DNA of 64,000 nt from CAYGHE01 sp964349805 (GCA_964349805.1 CAYGHE010000003.1:12990-76989), one strand, 5' to 3'. Positions 17,890 to 26,336 are shown, counted from the first letter of the stretch. The notes: a model not told the origin generated them from the letters alone. A program made the numbers and translations.

Positions 17890-19688
17890 TTAGAATCCCA
17901 TACCGCCTGGCATGCCACCGCCAGCTTGTGGAATTTCTGGTTCGGGAATTTCTACTACCAAGGTGCCCATAGTTGCGGCAGTTGAGGCGATTGAAACGGC
18001 ATTCTGAACAGCTTCTTTGGTAACGCGCGCCGGGTCAATGACTCCGGCTTTTTTGACGTCTATCAAACCGGCTTCTGGCTTCATGACATTGACGCCCAGC
18101 CCAATTGCTCCGGATTCAACTTGCGCCAGCAAAGCTTCGCTGTTTAATCCAGCATTAGCTGTAATCTGCAAAAACGGTTGCTTGAGCGCATTTTTCAAAA
18201 TCTGACGGCCAGCTGTAACGCTGTCGTTGCCCTCGGCTTTGATAGCAGCCGAAATATTTACCAAAGTAACGCCGCCGCCAGGTACAATACCCTCGGCCAA
18301 GGCAGCTTTGGTAGCTGCTACGGCATCATCCACGCGGAATTTCTTTTCGTCAATTTCGGTTTCGGTGGCTCCACCAACTTTAATCACGGCTACTTTGCCG
18401 CTCAGAGCAGCGGCTCGTTTGTCATATTGCTCGCGGTCATATTCGCTAGAAGCGTTTTCGGCCTGAGCAGTAATTTGAGTTATTCGCTTTTTAACTTCAC
18501 TGGCGGTACCAGCGCCTTCGATAATAGTCGTTTCGTCTTTACCGATAATCACCTTTCGAGCCGATCCGACAACTTCTAATCCAACATTTTCAAAAGATAG
18601 CGCCCTGTCTTCGCTAATAACAGCTGAGCCAGTTAGCACGGCGATGTCTTCGAGGATTTCTTTGCGGCGATCGCCAAAAGACGGCGCTTTAACAGCAACT
18701 GTATTCAGTACACCTTTTAATTTATTTAGGATTAGTACGCTCAAAGCTTCGCCTTCTACTTCGTCGGCAATCAAGACAATATCTTTCTTGCCTGCCTGAA
18801 CCAGTTTTTCTATCAGCGGTATAATTTCGGACGCGTTACTGATTTTTTTGTCTGTAACTATGATCGAAGGTTTTTCATACACAGCTTCCTGGCGGCTAGG
18901 GTCAGTTACAAAGAATGGGCTTGACCAACCTTTGTCCAAGCTAAATCCTTCGACAACTTCAGCTTCTAGGTCTAATCCTTGGCCAGCTTCAACTGTTACA
19001 ACGCCGTCTTTGCCGACTTTTTCGATTACGCCTGCAATCAGCTTACCTATTTCTTCGTCTCCAGCGCTGATAGTTGCTACCTCTGCTACTCGGTCGCTTT
19101 TGCCTTCGATGCTTTCGGCCATTTTATCCAGCGCGGCTACTACTTCGGCACCCGCCATCTCAATCCCACGGCGCAATTCCATCGGGTCATGACTGGCGGC
19201 GATTAAACGGTTGGCTTCTTTTAGAATGTTGTAAGTCAGGACAGTCACGGTAGTTGTGCCATCACCAGCCGATTTATTTAGGTTCTTGGCAGCTTGCTTG
19301 ATAAGCTCTGCACCAACTTTATAACCTAATGTTTCGTCGTCGTTTTCGGGCAAATCAATAGCTTCAGCCACGGTTACACCGTCATGAGTTACGGTTGGTC
19401 CGCCATATCCTTTGGCAATTACGGCGTTTCGGCCTTTCGGTCCAAAAGTCACTTTAACTGNNNNNNNNNNNNNNNNNNNNNNNNNNNNNNNNNNNNNNNN
19501 NNNNNNNNNNNNNNNNNNNNNNNNNNNNNNNNNNNNNNNNNNNNNNNNNNNNNNNNNNNNTATCCTTTGGCAATTACGGCGTTTCGGCCTTTCGGTCCAA
19601 AAGTCACTTTAACTGCGTCATAAAGGGCTTTAGCCCCGCCAAGCACTCGTTCCCGTGCGTCATCATCATAAAAAACTTTTTTAGCCAT
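17890..19688 (-). CDS. groL: Chaperonin GroEL, interrupted by a false assembly gap
   Basis: The 60-kDa chaperonin ring subunit that folds proteins with GroES. The sequence has [12 protein letters not shown], the ATP-binding DGTTTVTVL segment, and ends in the GGMPGGMGF tail. A run of 100 N (19461-19560) lies near the N-terminus, and the 55 bases before it (19406-19460) are repeated exactly after it (19561-19615). Removing the N run and one copy leaves 1,644 bases, an intact frame of 547 residues, the normal GroEL length. The gene is therefore whole and the gap is a scaffolding artefact. It lies 12 bases downstream of groES in the usual operon. Confidence 0.95.
19406..19615. other. Artificial 100-N gap flanked by 55-base duplicated overlap
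   Basis: Identical 55-base segments flank the N block on both sides, in phase with groEL. This is what results when two contigs with an unmerged terminal overlap are scaffolded. It is not a biological repeat. Confidence 0.93.
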
Positions 19689-19700
19689 CGAAACTTCTCC

Positions 19701-19964
19701 TTAAACCGTCGCTAGGACGTCTTCTTCTTTTATTATCAGATATTCTGTCTCGCCGATTTTAATATCGGTAGTTGAGTATTCTTTGTAGACGATTCTATCG
19801 CCGACTTTCAGATCCTTAACTTTCGGGCCTACGGCTGCAACTTTGGCTACAACCGGTTTTTCTTTGGCATTATCCGGCAAATAAATACCGCTCGCTGTTT
19901 TTTCTTGCGCTTCTTCACGCACGGCAGCGACTCGGTCTGATAGGGGTTTTATAGGTACACCCAT
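19701..19964 (-). CDS. groS: Co-chaperonin GroES
   Basis: The 10-kDa lid of the GroEL chamber. Family features are IKPLSDRVAAVREEA at the start, the mobile loop KTASGIYLPDNAKEKP that contacts GroEL, and the closing strands VGDRIVYKEYSTTDIKIGETEYLIIKEEDVLA. Length 87 is slightly short of 95 but complete. AAGGAGGATATT is the ribosome site, ten bases before the ATG at 19964. It is first in the groES-groEL operon, driven by a promoter covered by a CIRCE element. Confidence 0.96.
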   Translation of the reverse strand: MGVPIKPLSDRVAAVREEAQEKTASGIYLPDNAKEKPVVAKVAAVGPKVKDLKVGDRIVYKEYSTTDIKIGETEYLIIKEEDVLATV

Positions 19965-20013
19965 ACTTACAATATCCTCCTTGCATCTTTAATTCTTTGG
20001 TTCAACGTTCTTT

Positions 20014-20042
20014 ATTGTAGACAAAAAAGTTGGCACTTTCAA
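20014..20042 (-). promoter_or_regulatory. groES-groEL promoter
   Basis: On the minus strand TTGAAA (20042-20037) and TACAAT (20019-20014) are separated by 17 bases. This is a well-formed vegetative-type promoter starting ~45 bases before groES, and its -35 hexamer lies inside the CIRCE operator. Confidence 0.75.
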
Positions 20043-20056
20043 GCCCTGAGTGCTAA
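20030..20056. promoter_or_regulatory. CIRCE operator (HrcA site)
   Basis: The inverted repeat ttggcactt - 9 bases - gagtgctaa matches the CIRCE consensus TTAGCACTC-N9-GAGTGCTAA, with a perfect right arm and two mismatches in the left arm. It overlaps the -35 region, so binding of HrcA would block transcription until heat shock. hrcA itself is not in the window. Confidence 0.85.
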
Positions 20057-20096
20057 ATTCAGCCAGTTCCTGAAATTTTCGCTATAATAACTACTA

Positions 20097-21131
20097 ATGA
20101 AGGCTCGCTTCGCAAACAAGCAAGAAATTGCCAACTGGAACAAACACGTCTTATCCAACCCGGATGGTGGAAACGGTTTTGCTAGCTATGAATTCGCCAT
20201 GATTAAGAAATTAGGCGGCTACAAACCCTGTTTCATATTCGTGGACAATGTGGCGATTACCGTGTTACAAAAACGCGCTTTATACTTTAGCCGATTATGG
20301 TATCTGCCAAAGGGCCCAGGAGTTACCGATAACAAAATGCTCTGGGAAGTGCTGGCCGCGCTAAAACCACTTGCCAAAAAATGCGGAGTCTTTGCCATAC
20401 GAATCGAGCCCGAGCTAGACCAATCGCAAGAAACAGCCCTGCGCCGTCACGGCCTCGCCAAAGCTCACTCAATCCTCCCCAACTCTTCGACGATAATTAT
20501 GGATATCAGCGCTTCTTTGGACGACATCATGACTGCCCTGCCCCAAAAAGGCCGACACGCCATCAAACGCGCCGAGCGGGACGGGGTAATCGTCAAGCAA
20601 GTTCAGGCGGATGAGAAAAATTGCAGATTAATGTACAAATTACTGACCCAAACTGCCGAGGGACGATTCGGGCCTCGCGATTACACTTATTACAAAAATT
20701 ACTGGCAAAGTTTTACCAAGGCCGAGGCTGGACAGTTATTTTTTGCCTATAGCGGTAACAAGGTTGTCGCCGGAGCTTTTGCCATGGTGTTCGGCCAAAA
20801 AAGTATCTACAAAGACGGCGCTAGTTTACGCGAGCGTCCCGTATACGGAGCCAGTCACTTGCTTCAGTGGCGTGTTATAGAATGGGCCAAATCAAAAGGT
20901 TCAAAATCGCACGACCTCTGTGGAACACCACCTCGCAGCGAAATCGGCAATCCCGACCACCCTTTTTATGGCATTGGGCGTTTTAAATTATCTTTTGCAA
21001 AAACCGTTACTGATTTTGTAGGCTGTTACGACTACATAATTAATCCGCTATTGCATAAATTATGGGTTAAGTTCGGCGAAAAGGTTGCCCACCGCCTGTA
21101 CTGGGCAAAACATCATACTAATTATTATTAA
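20097..21131 (+). CDS. FemAB-family aminoacyltransferase (peptidoglycan cross-bridge)
   Basis: Proteins of the FemABX family transfer amino acids from aminoacyl-tRNA to the lysine or ornithine side chain of peptidoglycan precursors. This 344-residue protein carries the two-lobed GNAT-like layout: an N-terminal lobe with YFSRLWYLPKGPGV, a central MTALPQKGRHAIKRAERDGV segment with the family's basic pattern, and a C-terminal lobe with KVVAGAFAMVFGQKSIYKDGAS and GASHLLQWRVIEWAKSKG, ending in GIGRFKLSFAK. TATAAT sits eight bases before the ATG, so the mRNA is likely leaderless. It converges on the murE-like gene with a 14-base overlap, so two wall genes are neighbours. Confidence 0.87.
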   Translation: MKARFANKQEIANWNKHVLSNPDGGNGFASYEFAMIKKLGGYKPCFIFVDNVAITVLQKRALYFSRLWYLPKGPGVTDNKMLWEVLAALKPLAKKCGVFAIRIEPELDQSQETALRRHGLAKAHSILPNSSTIIMDISASLDDIMTALPQKGRHAIKRAERDGVIVKQVQADEKNCRLMYKLLTQTAEGRFGPRDYTYYKNYWQSFTKAEAGQLFFAYSGNKVVAGAFAMVFGQKSIYKDGASLRERPVYGASHLLQWRVIEWAKSKGSKSHDLCGTPPRSEIGNPDHPFYGIGRFKLSFAKTVTDFVGCYDYIINPLLHKLWVKFGEKVAHRLYWAKHHTNYY

Positions 21132-22422
21132 TCGCTTCGATAGCTGAGCGCGTAACTTCTATATCGCTCCAGGGATGTTCACCATCGCTTCGCTCAATCG
21201 TGTCCTCGTGACCTTTGCCCAAAATAACTACCATGTCATCGGATTTAGTAGCCCGCGTCAAAGCAAAACCGATTGCTTCTTCGCGGTTTAATATCAAATG
21301 CAAGTTCTTGCCTTCTTTAAACTTAGGCTTTTTAACCCCGCTAGCAATTTGGGCTAGTATTTTCTGTCCGTCCTCGTCGCGGTCATCTTCTTCGGTCAAA
21401 ATAATTTCATCAGCGAATTTGCTGGCAATTTCGCCCTGCAAGGCCCGTTTTGATTTATCCCGCCTGCCCGCCGATCCAAACACGGCTATCAACTTACCCT
21501 TAACGTGCGGCTTGATAGATGTAAAGAAGTTCTCAAACCCATCTGGCGTACTGGCAAAATCAACCATGACCTTGAATTTTTGCCCAGCTTCAACCGAGTA
21601 CATGCGGCCTGTAACGCCCTCTAGCGAGGCAATCCCCTGCTCTATTTGCTCTTTGTCTAAGCCTATTTCTCGGCCCACGGCTATAGCCGCCAAGGCGTTG
21701 CTGATATTGAATTCTCCGGGGATGTTGACTCGAATTTTATAACTGTCCTCGTTTGCTTTGGCCGTAAATTCAGAATAACTGGTCGTCATTTTAATATCCT
21801 CGGCGGTAATATCACCCTTGCCTATGCCGTATAAGACCGTGTTGGGCGTAGAAATAGCAAATCGTCCGGCGTTCGGGTCTTCGGAATTAACAACGCCTAG
21901 TTTGCGGCCATTTTTAGCGGCAATTTTGAAAAGTCGGCGTTTGGTTTCTAGGTAATTCTCGAACGTTCCGTGATAATCCAAGTGGTCGTGTGTTACGTTG
22001 GTCAAAACCGCTATTTCAAATAGCACTCCCCAAACGCGGTTTTGCGCCAAGGCATGGCTTGAAACTTCAACAACTGCCCACTCAACCCCTGCCCGTTTAA
22101 AGTCACGCAGGGTTTTTTGCAGGGTGCTGGCCTTGTCGGTAGTCATATGTTCGGTACGGTTGCGGATGTTGTTGCCTTCGCCAACCGCTACGGTGCTAAG
22201 AACGCCTGCCTTGTACCCGGATTGCACTAACATTTTTTGAATCAATAATGTCGTGGTCGTTTTGCCGTTAGTGCCGGTTACACCGATAACATGCATCCCC
22301 CGCGACGGAAAGCCATAGCGAATATTAGCTAAGATCGATTCGACCAAGTGGCCGAATGGTTCGATCTCTTTAAATAATTTTGACGGGATAAAAGTTTTAA
22401 CTATTTTGCGGAAATTTGCCAT
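21118..22422 (-). CDS. MurE-like UDP-MurNAc-peptide ligase with shortened N-terminus
   Basis: A Mur ligase that adds the third amino acid to the peptidoglycan stem peptide. The ATP loop GVTGTNGKTTTT, the carbamylated-lysine region, VTHDHLDYHGTFENYLETK and the C-terminal GKGHEDTIE are typical of MurE. Two oddities: the P-loop starts near residue 47 rather than ~110, so the N-terminal uridine-binding domain is largely missing; and the amino-acid-specifying DNPR motif reads EDDR (TEEDDRDEDG), so the added residue cannot be assumed to be diaminopimelate. A lysine- or ornithine-type wall would fit the adjacent FemAB. Length is 434 residues. Confidence 0.82.
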   Translation of the reverse strand: MANFRKIVKTFIPSKLFKEIEPFGHLVESILANIRYGFPSRGMHVIGVTGTNGKTTTTLLIQKMLVQSGYKAGVLSTVAVGEGNNIRNRTEHMTTDKASTLQKTLRDFKRAGVEWAVVEVSSHALAQNRVWGVLFEIAVLTNVTHDHLDYHGTFENYLETKRRLFKIAAKNGRKLGVVNSEDPNAGRFAISTPNTVLYGIGKGDITAEDIKMTTSYSEFTAKANEDSYKIRVNIPGEFNISNALAAIAVGREIGLDKEQIEQGIASLEGVTGRMYSVEAGQKFKVMVDFASTPDGFENFFTSIKPHVKGKLIAVFGSAGRRDKSKRALQGEIASKFADEIILTEEDDRDEDGQKILAQIASGVKKPKFKEGKNLHLILNREEAIGFALTRATKSDDMVVILGKGHEDTIERSDGEHPWSDIEVTRSAIEAINNN

Positions 22423-22443
22423 ATGCCACTATTGTAGCGCAAA

Positions 22444-22971
22444 TCAGTTCTGATAGGCCTGCAACAATTTCAAATACCTAACCGCCGTGCCATAACGAGA
22501 GGCAATGTGGGTCTTGTCTAACCAGACAGGAACATCGTCGTAAAGATAGGCTCGAAGCGAAGTGTGCGGACAATCAAGCCATTTGTCAGGGCATTTGTGA
22601 ATTCTATAGCTTGCTTGAAGTAACCGAGCAGGACTTATGCGCGTTACATCCCACTCCTTTTGAAATATTGACCCGACCCTGCCGTATGCATGGCCACAAT
22701 ACCGATCATATTCTACTGTTACTTTGTCGAGTAGCTGTACAGCCGAACCTCTATTAGATTGATATACTAGTAGGCTAACTTGATTAGACTCCAAGCAATA
22801 AGCCAAAATCTTTACAGCCCCACTGGCGCTCGCCGGAACCGCATTCTCAAATAAAGAAAGAAGAAGCCAGTAATCAGCTTCTTCCTTAAATATTGACTGT
22901 CCGTCTACACTCCTGACACGAATTTCGTAATAACTATTTGGTTGTTTAGTTTTGGCAATGCTACTAGACAT
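22444..22971 (-). CDS. Decayed REP-associated (IS200-like) transposase-domain protein
   Basis: The 175-residue protein has the layout of a RAYT/Y1 HUH transposase: an early YYEIRVRSVDGQSIFKEEADYWLL (family: N-terminal strand and ifxdxxd turn), a middle AYCLESNQVSLLVYQ, then GRVGSIFQKEWDV and HTSLRAYLY. In active members the middle strand reads NHxHLL, providing the metal-binding His-x-His; here both His are replaced (Gln, Ser). The catalytic Tyr before the IHxNP-like IHKCP also appears replaced by Arg. It is intact as a frame, so it may have been kept for DNA or RNA binding after losing catalysis. The homology call is from pattern only. Confidence 0.6.
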   Translation of the reverse strand: MSSSIAKTKQPNSYYEIRVRSVDGQSIFKEEADYWLLLSLFENAVPASASGAVKILAYCLESNQVSLLVYQSNRGSAVQLLDKVTVEYDRYCGHAYGRVGSIFQKEWDVTRISPARLLQASYRIHKCPDKWLDCPHTSLRAYLYDDVPVWLDKTHIASRYGTAVRYLKLLQAYQN

Positions 22972-23084
22972 AAAATATATCCCACCATAATTATGCTTAA
23001 GTTTTTGCTCAGTTTATTGTATACCTGATGCTACATAAAGTTCAAGACTAAAAATCATTATCCTGTGGAAAAAGACTTAATATT

Positions 23085-23112
23085 ATGCTTAATGCCATGT
23101 TATATTAAGCAT
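23085..23112. promoter_or_regulatory. Palindromic operator over an extended -10 promoter
   Basis: Arms ATGCTTAAT (23085-23093) and ATTAAGCAT (23104-23112) form a perfect 9-base inverted repeat (10 if the outer T/A are counted) around TGtTATATT, an extended -10 at 23098-23106. The ATG of the next gene follows at 23113, so the message would be leaderless and the operator would block both polymerase and start. Confidence 0.6.
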
Positions 23113-23709
23113 ATGTCTAAAACAAAGAGAGCAAGAACAATTCTATTCATCCTAGGGGGTATCGCCATCTTGGTTATTCTCGGCTCTCTTATATCACCTC
23201 CTATTTATGACAGCCTAGATCGTAAAAAGTTCTCAAAGATCGATAACCAAATGGAAGAAATACTTGCTAGCATAGAGGCTGCCAATAGCGAGAAATGGTC
23301 TTACGAAAAGAAATGCGACGAAATAGCATCAGGTCCCTGGCCTACTGGCGAATACTGGTGCGAAATAGAAATTTCAACAGAGACAACCGCTGAGTCTGCC
23401 TCGTATGCAAGTAGTCTACATAACACCTATTACCCCATTCTTAATGGTTCTGAACAGCTAGACGATAATGGCAATCTAGATAACCAACCATCAAACTCTT
23501 TTGGCCAAAAATTTATCGTCAGCAGCGTAGAGAAAAATTATACGACAGTCGGTACGAATGCTCCTTGCCATTATCTATCCAAGCTAATTCCGCAAAAACC
23601 CGAACAACCTAACTATAGATACGGTGACCCTATAAACGGCTTTGGCACGGTACGTACTAGCCTGTCTTGTGGCGACAAGGCCCGCAGCAACTGGTACGAC
23701 GTTAACTAA
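23113..23709 (+). CDS. Membrane-anchored extracytoplasmic hypothetical protein
   Basis: From the ATG at 23113 the protein is 198 residues: a short basic N-terminus (MSKTKRAR), one hydrophobic helix (TILFILGGIAILVILGSLI), and a soluble outer domain. The outer domain has cysteines in KKCDEIASGPWPTGEYWCEIEI and a later pair (APCHYLSKL, TSLSCGDKA), consistent with two disulfides. An upstream in-frame ATG at 23065 would precede the -10 element and is rejected. It lies just before the five VirB2-like genes but is probably a separate unit with its own operator. No family recognised. Confidence 0.7.
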   Translation: MSKTKRARTILFILGGIAILVILGSLISPPIYDSLDRKKFSKIDNQMEEILASIEAANSEKWSYEKKCDEIASGPWPTGEYWCEIEISTETTAESASYASSLHNTYYPILNGSEQLDDNGNLDNQPSNSFGQKFIVSSVEKNYTTVGTNAPCHYLSKLIPQKPEQPNYRYGDPINGFGTVRTSLSCGDKARSNWYDVN

Positions 23710-23775
23710 TCTCGGTTCTTGCCGCGATTCATTATTGCAAAAAGTTTACGCTTGGCGTATGGTATTGATGTAGAC

Positions 23776-24195
23776 ATGTACAAAAAACAAACACTAAAAC
23801 ATATCTTGCCTGTTTTCTTTATCGTCGCTGGACTGTTGGCGGGTTTGTTGACTATTACCTTATCGTTGCAAGTATCAGCAGCTGAGGTTGACTGTACCGA
23901 TATAAAGACATCTGTACTCCCTGTGGAATGCGACCCAACTAAAGCCGACGCCGTAGAAAGAACAGCCGTTTGGGGACTGCTGATTCTGGTGATTAATCTT
24001 TTGTCCGCCGGTGTTGGTATTTTGGCTGTCGGTGGTATCCTTTATGGATCGATACTTTACACCACCTCTAGCGGAGATCCCGAAAAAAGCACCAAAGCCC
24101 GCAAGATTATAGGAAACGTGGTCGTTGGATTAATCGCCTACGCCATGATGTGGGCGTTGCTTAACTTTATTACCCCTGGAGGATTGTTTGCGTAA
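23776..24195 (+). CDS. VirB2/TrbC-like pilin protein 1
   Basis: A 139-residue protein with a cleavable-type N-terminal hydrophobic segment (LPVFFIVAGLLAGLLTITLSL then VSAAE), a short outer stretch with two cysteines, and two membrane helices (WGLLILVINLLSAGVGILAVGGILYGSILY and VVVGLIAYAMMWALLNFI) joined by a basic loop with TTSSGDPEKSTKARK. This two-helix plan with a small polar hairpin is that of type IV secretion pilins. The start at 23776 is chosen over an earlier frame opening because the signal segment follows it directly. Its stop overlaps the start of the next pilin gene. Confidence 0.75.
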   Translation: MYKKQTLKHILPVFFIVAGLLAGLLTITLSLQVSAAEVDCTDIKTSVLPVECDPTKADAVERTAVWGLLILVINLLSAGVGILAVGGILYGSILYTTSSGDPEKSTKARKIIGNVVVGLIAYAMMWALLNFITPGGLFA

Positions 24196-24620
24196 TGAGT
24201 AAACGTTGGATAACTGGCCTAATCCTTACCGCTTCGCTGGGTAGCGTTGTTTTTGCTACTGCAGCGCCTGCAACAGTCTCTGCTGCTTGTGATAATCCCC
24301 GGTTTCTAGGTCTGCCTACATGGTATCGAGGGTTAACTAATGATACTTGCGACATAGTAACCCCTAATAATGACTCTGATAAGTTCATTGGCTTTGTCTG
24401 GCGCATCGCTCTTAATGTGGTTGAGATGGGATTGTGGATAGTAGGTTATATTGCGGCATTCTTTATCTTGTACGGTGGTTTCCAGATGTTTTTGAGCGAA
24501 GGGGTAGTCGACAAAAGAGTTAAAGCTCAAAAGACTATGATAAATGCTATTATTGGCCTTGTTATTTCTATTGTATCAATCGGGTTAGTCAATTTTGTCG
24601 TAACGAGATTAGGAATATAG
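24195..24620 (+). CDS. VirB2/TrbC-like pilin protein 2
   Basis: A 141-residue protein starting at a TAATG overlap with the previous gene. Signal peptide MSKRWITGLILTASLGSVVFATAAPATVSA with an AxA-type cleavage end, a ~45-residue outer region with a Cys pair (ACDNPRFLGL, DTCDIV), then two membrane helices (ALNVVEMGLWIVGYIAAFFILYGGFQMFL; AIIGLVISIVSIGLVNFVV) separated by the basic loop DKRVKAQKTM. The outer region is longer than in its neighbours, so it may be a specialised subunit rather than the main pilin. Confidence 0.72.
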   Translation: MSKRWITGLILTASLGSVVFATAAPATVSAACDNPRFLGLPTWYRGLTNDTCDIVTPNNDSDKFIGFVWRIALNVVEMGLWIVGYIAAFFILYGGFQMFLSEGVVDKRVKAQKTMINAIIGLVISIVSIGLVNFVVTRLGI

Positions 24621-24629
24621 GAGTAATCA

Positions 24630-24908
24630 ATGGCTAAACTTGAAGTAGGAAGTAACACTGATACACAAATTAACATCCCCGCTCTTACCGCTGACGATGT
24701 CATGACTAACATCCTAGATATGGTGTACTTTGCGGCTGGCATAACTGCCGTGGTAGTAATAATACTTGCAGGTTATATGTACACGACAGCCAGGGGCAAC
24801 ACCGAGAAGACAGCCAACGCTAGACGGTTAATACTTTACTCGTCAGCAGGGCTGGTGGTGATTTTTGCCGCCTTTATGATAACGGCATTTATAACGGGGA
24901 AATTCTAA
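24630..24908 (+). CDS. VirB2/TrbC-like pilin protein 3 (no signal peptide)
   Basis: A 92-residue protein with the same two-helix core (ILDMVYFAAGITAVVVIILAGYMYTTARG, then RLILYSSAGLVVIFAAFMITAFI) and the loop TARGNTEKTANARR. Unlike its four neighbours it has no signal peptide, only a polar N-terminus of ~28 residues. A GGAGTAATCA ribosome site precedes the ATG. Its stop overlaps the ATG of the next pilin gene, so it is translated as part of the cluster. Confidence 0.72.
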   Translation: MAKLEVGSNTDTQINIPALTADDVMTNILDMVYFAAGITAVVVIILAGYMYTTARGNTEKTANARRLILYSSAGLVVIFAAFMITAFITGKF

Positions 24909-25297
24909 TGAAAAAGATTAAATATATTCTAGCAGCCTTGGTAGTAATAACAGGCGTTGCCTGGGTGACTACCCCACCCGCTATGGCGGTTAATGTCTTT
25001 GATACGTGCGAAGGACTTGACCCTAATAGCCCAGACACCCCTGCCATATGCCGTCAAGCCCAAAGTGACGATGCTGTTGGTTTAATCAAAACTGTAATCA
25101 ACATACTCCTCTTCGTACTGGGGATTATTTCAATCATATTCATTATCGTGGCGGGTATTATGTACACGACATCGGGCGGTAATTCTGAACAGCTAAAAAA
25201 ATCCAAAGACACCTTGACGTACGCAATAGTAGGCGTAGTAGTGGCCCTTTTGGCTTACTCCATCGTCAACTTTGTGCTGACTGGTATAGGAATTTAA
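24908..25297 (+). CDS. VirB2/TrbC-like pilin protein 4
   Basis: A 129-residue protein. Signal peptide KYILAALVVITGVAWVTTPPAMA, a short outer part with cysteines (FDTCEGLDPN, PAICRQA), then helices AVGLIKTVINILLFVLGIISIIFIIVAGIMY and YAIVGVVVALLAYSIVNFVL. The loop TTSGGNSEQLKKSKDTL is very like those in proteins 1 and 5, showing that the cluster arose by tandem duplication. Overlaps the previous gene by one base. Confidence 0.78.
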   Translation: MKKIKYILAALVVITGVAWVTTPPAMAVNVFDTCEGLDPNSPDTPAICRQAQSDDAVGLIKTVINILLFVLGIISIIFIIVAGIMYTTSGGNSEQLKKSKDTLTYAIVGVVVALLAYSIVNFVLTGIGI

Positions 25298-25361
25298 GCT
25301 TAACAACAACGGTAAAGTCTGCTATAAATAGATTAATCAACAATGAAAGGAATTATAGGAT

Positions 25362-25754
25362 ATGAAAAGTACCATAAAAGTCGCTCTTGCTAGCCTGCTG
25401 TTAGTGCCTGTACTAGCGTCGGCTGTGACAGTGTTCACTCCGTTCAGCGAACCTGCCTTTGCGCAAACTGGTGGCATTAGGGACGGCGCAGACCAAGCTA
25501 GAGACGATACGCAACCTACTGAATTGTTTGGAGATACCGGTGTATTCACTCGTATAATCAACGTAATTCTGTTTATTATCGGTATGCTTAGCGTTCTGAT
25601 GTTGGTTATAGGTGGTATTCGCTATACGATATCAGCCGGAAACCCAGATCAGGTCAAAGGGGCTAAAAACACTATAATGTACGCCATTATCGGTGTAGTC
25701 GTAGCCTTGCTAGCCTACGCAATAGTTAACTTCGTACTAGTCGCTTTAGTATAA
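25362..25754 (+). CDS. VirB2/TrbC-like pilin protein 5
   Basis: A 130-residue protein. Signal peptide MKSTIKVALASLLLVPVLASAVTVFTPFSEPAFA, acidic linker, then helices IINVILFIIGMLSVLMLVIGGIRY and YAIIGVVVALLAYAIVNFVLVAL with the loop TISAGNPDQVKGAKNT. It is the closest match to protein 4 in the second helix. It stands 64 bases after protein 4 with its own AAAGGAATTATAGGAT leader, so it may be made at a different level, as expected for a major pilin. A strong terminator follows. Confidence 0.8.
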   Translation: MKSTIKVALASLLLVPVLASAVTVFTPFSEPAFAQTGGIRDGADQARDDTQPTELFGDTGVFTRIINVILFIIGMLSVLMLVIGGIRYTISAGNPDQVKGAKNTIMYAIIGVVVALLAYAIVNFVLVALV

Positions 25755-25774
25755 ACAGTAAATAAAACCAAATA

Positions 25775-25807
25775 AATACGGCCCTTCAAATGAAAGGCCG
25801 TATTTTG
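25775..25807. terminator. Bidirectional terminator between pilin cluster and hsp20
   Basis: AATACGGCC (25775-25783) pairs with GGCCGTATT (25796-25804), with a 12-base loop, A-rich sequence before and T-rich after. It serves both convergent units. Confidence 0.85.
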
Positions 25808-25820
25808 TTATCGAATTCGT

Positions 25821-26291
25821 TTACTTGATTTCGATTTTCTTGGCTTGCTCTTGGCGAACCTTACTAAAGCTGATGGTCAGAACTCCGTCTTTCAAGACAG
25901 CTTCTACTTCATCTTCTTTAACCCCTACTGGCAAAGCGATTGTGCGATTGAATTCGCCCCAATAGCATTCTTGGATGTGCCAGTTGGTAGCGTCCGTGTC
26001 ATCACCGCTAGACAAAGTGCCGCTGATTGTTAAGATACCATCGCTGATACTAACATCCAGGTCTTCCTTGTTTACGCCGGCTGTACGCGCCTTGATAACA
26101 ACCCTGTCTTCTGTCTCATAAACATCGACTGCTAGCTGTCCCGGGAAATCTTCCTCGGTTTCTTCCCAAGCTGAGTCACCCTCGGCGACATCGGCAGTTG
26201 CTGCCTGCGTGTCGTCCGTGGCGTCATCACTAAGGAAGGCCGCGGTCAATTCGTCTTCCATTAATAAGTCTTCGTTTTGTTTGCGTGCCAT
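25821..26291 (-). CDS. Small heat shock protein, Hsp20/alpha-crystallin family
   Basis: An ATP-independent holdase chaperone of 156 residues. The N-terminal ~55 residues are acidic and Ala/Asp-rich; the alpha-crystallin domain runs from LAVDVYETEDRVVIKARTAG through DVSISDGILTISG to EAVLKDGVLTISFSKV, and a short tail ends KKIEIK. The ATG at 26291 is chosen because GGAGG lies five bases before it; the frame is open 15 codons further but without a ribosome site. Transcribed from a good promoter. Confidence 0.9.
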   Translation of the reverse strand: MARKQNEDLLMEDELTAAFLSDDATDDTQAATADVAEGDSAWEETEEDFPGQLAVDVYETEDRVVIKARTAGVNKEDLDVSISDGILTISGTLSSGDDTDATNWHIQECYWGEFNRTIALPVGVKEDEVEAVLKDGVLTISFSKVRQEQAKKIEIK

Positions 26292-26336
26292 GATATCCTC
26301 CACTTTTATCCGGCTCATTGACAAATAGTCTTCCAC

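Noticed and set aside
19449..19688. Separate short GroEL fragment right of the N run
   Set aside because: It is the true GroEL N-terminus; separation comes from the artificial gap.
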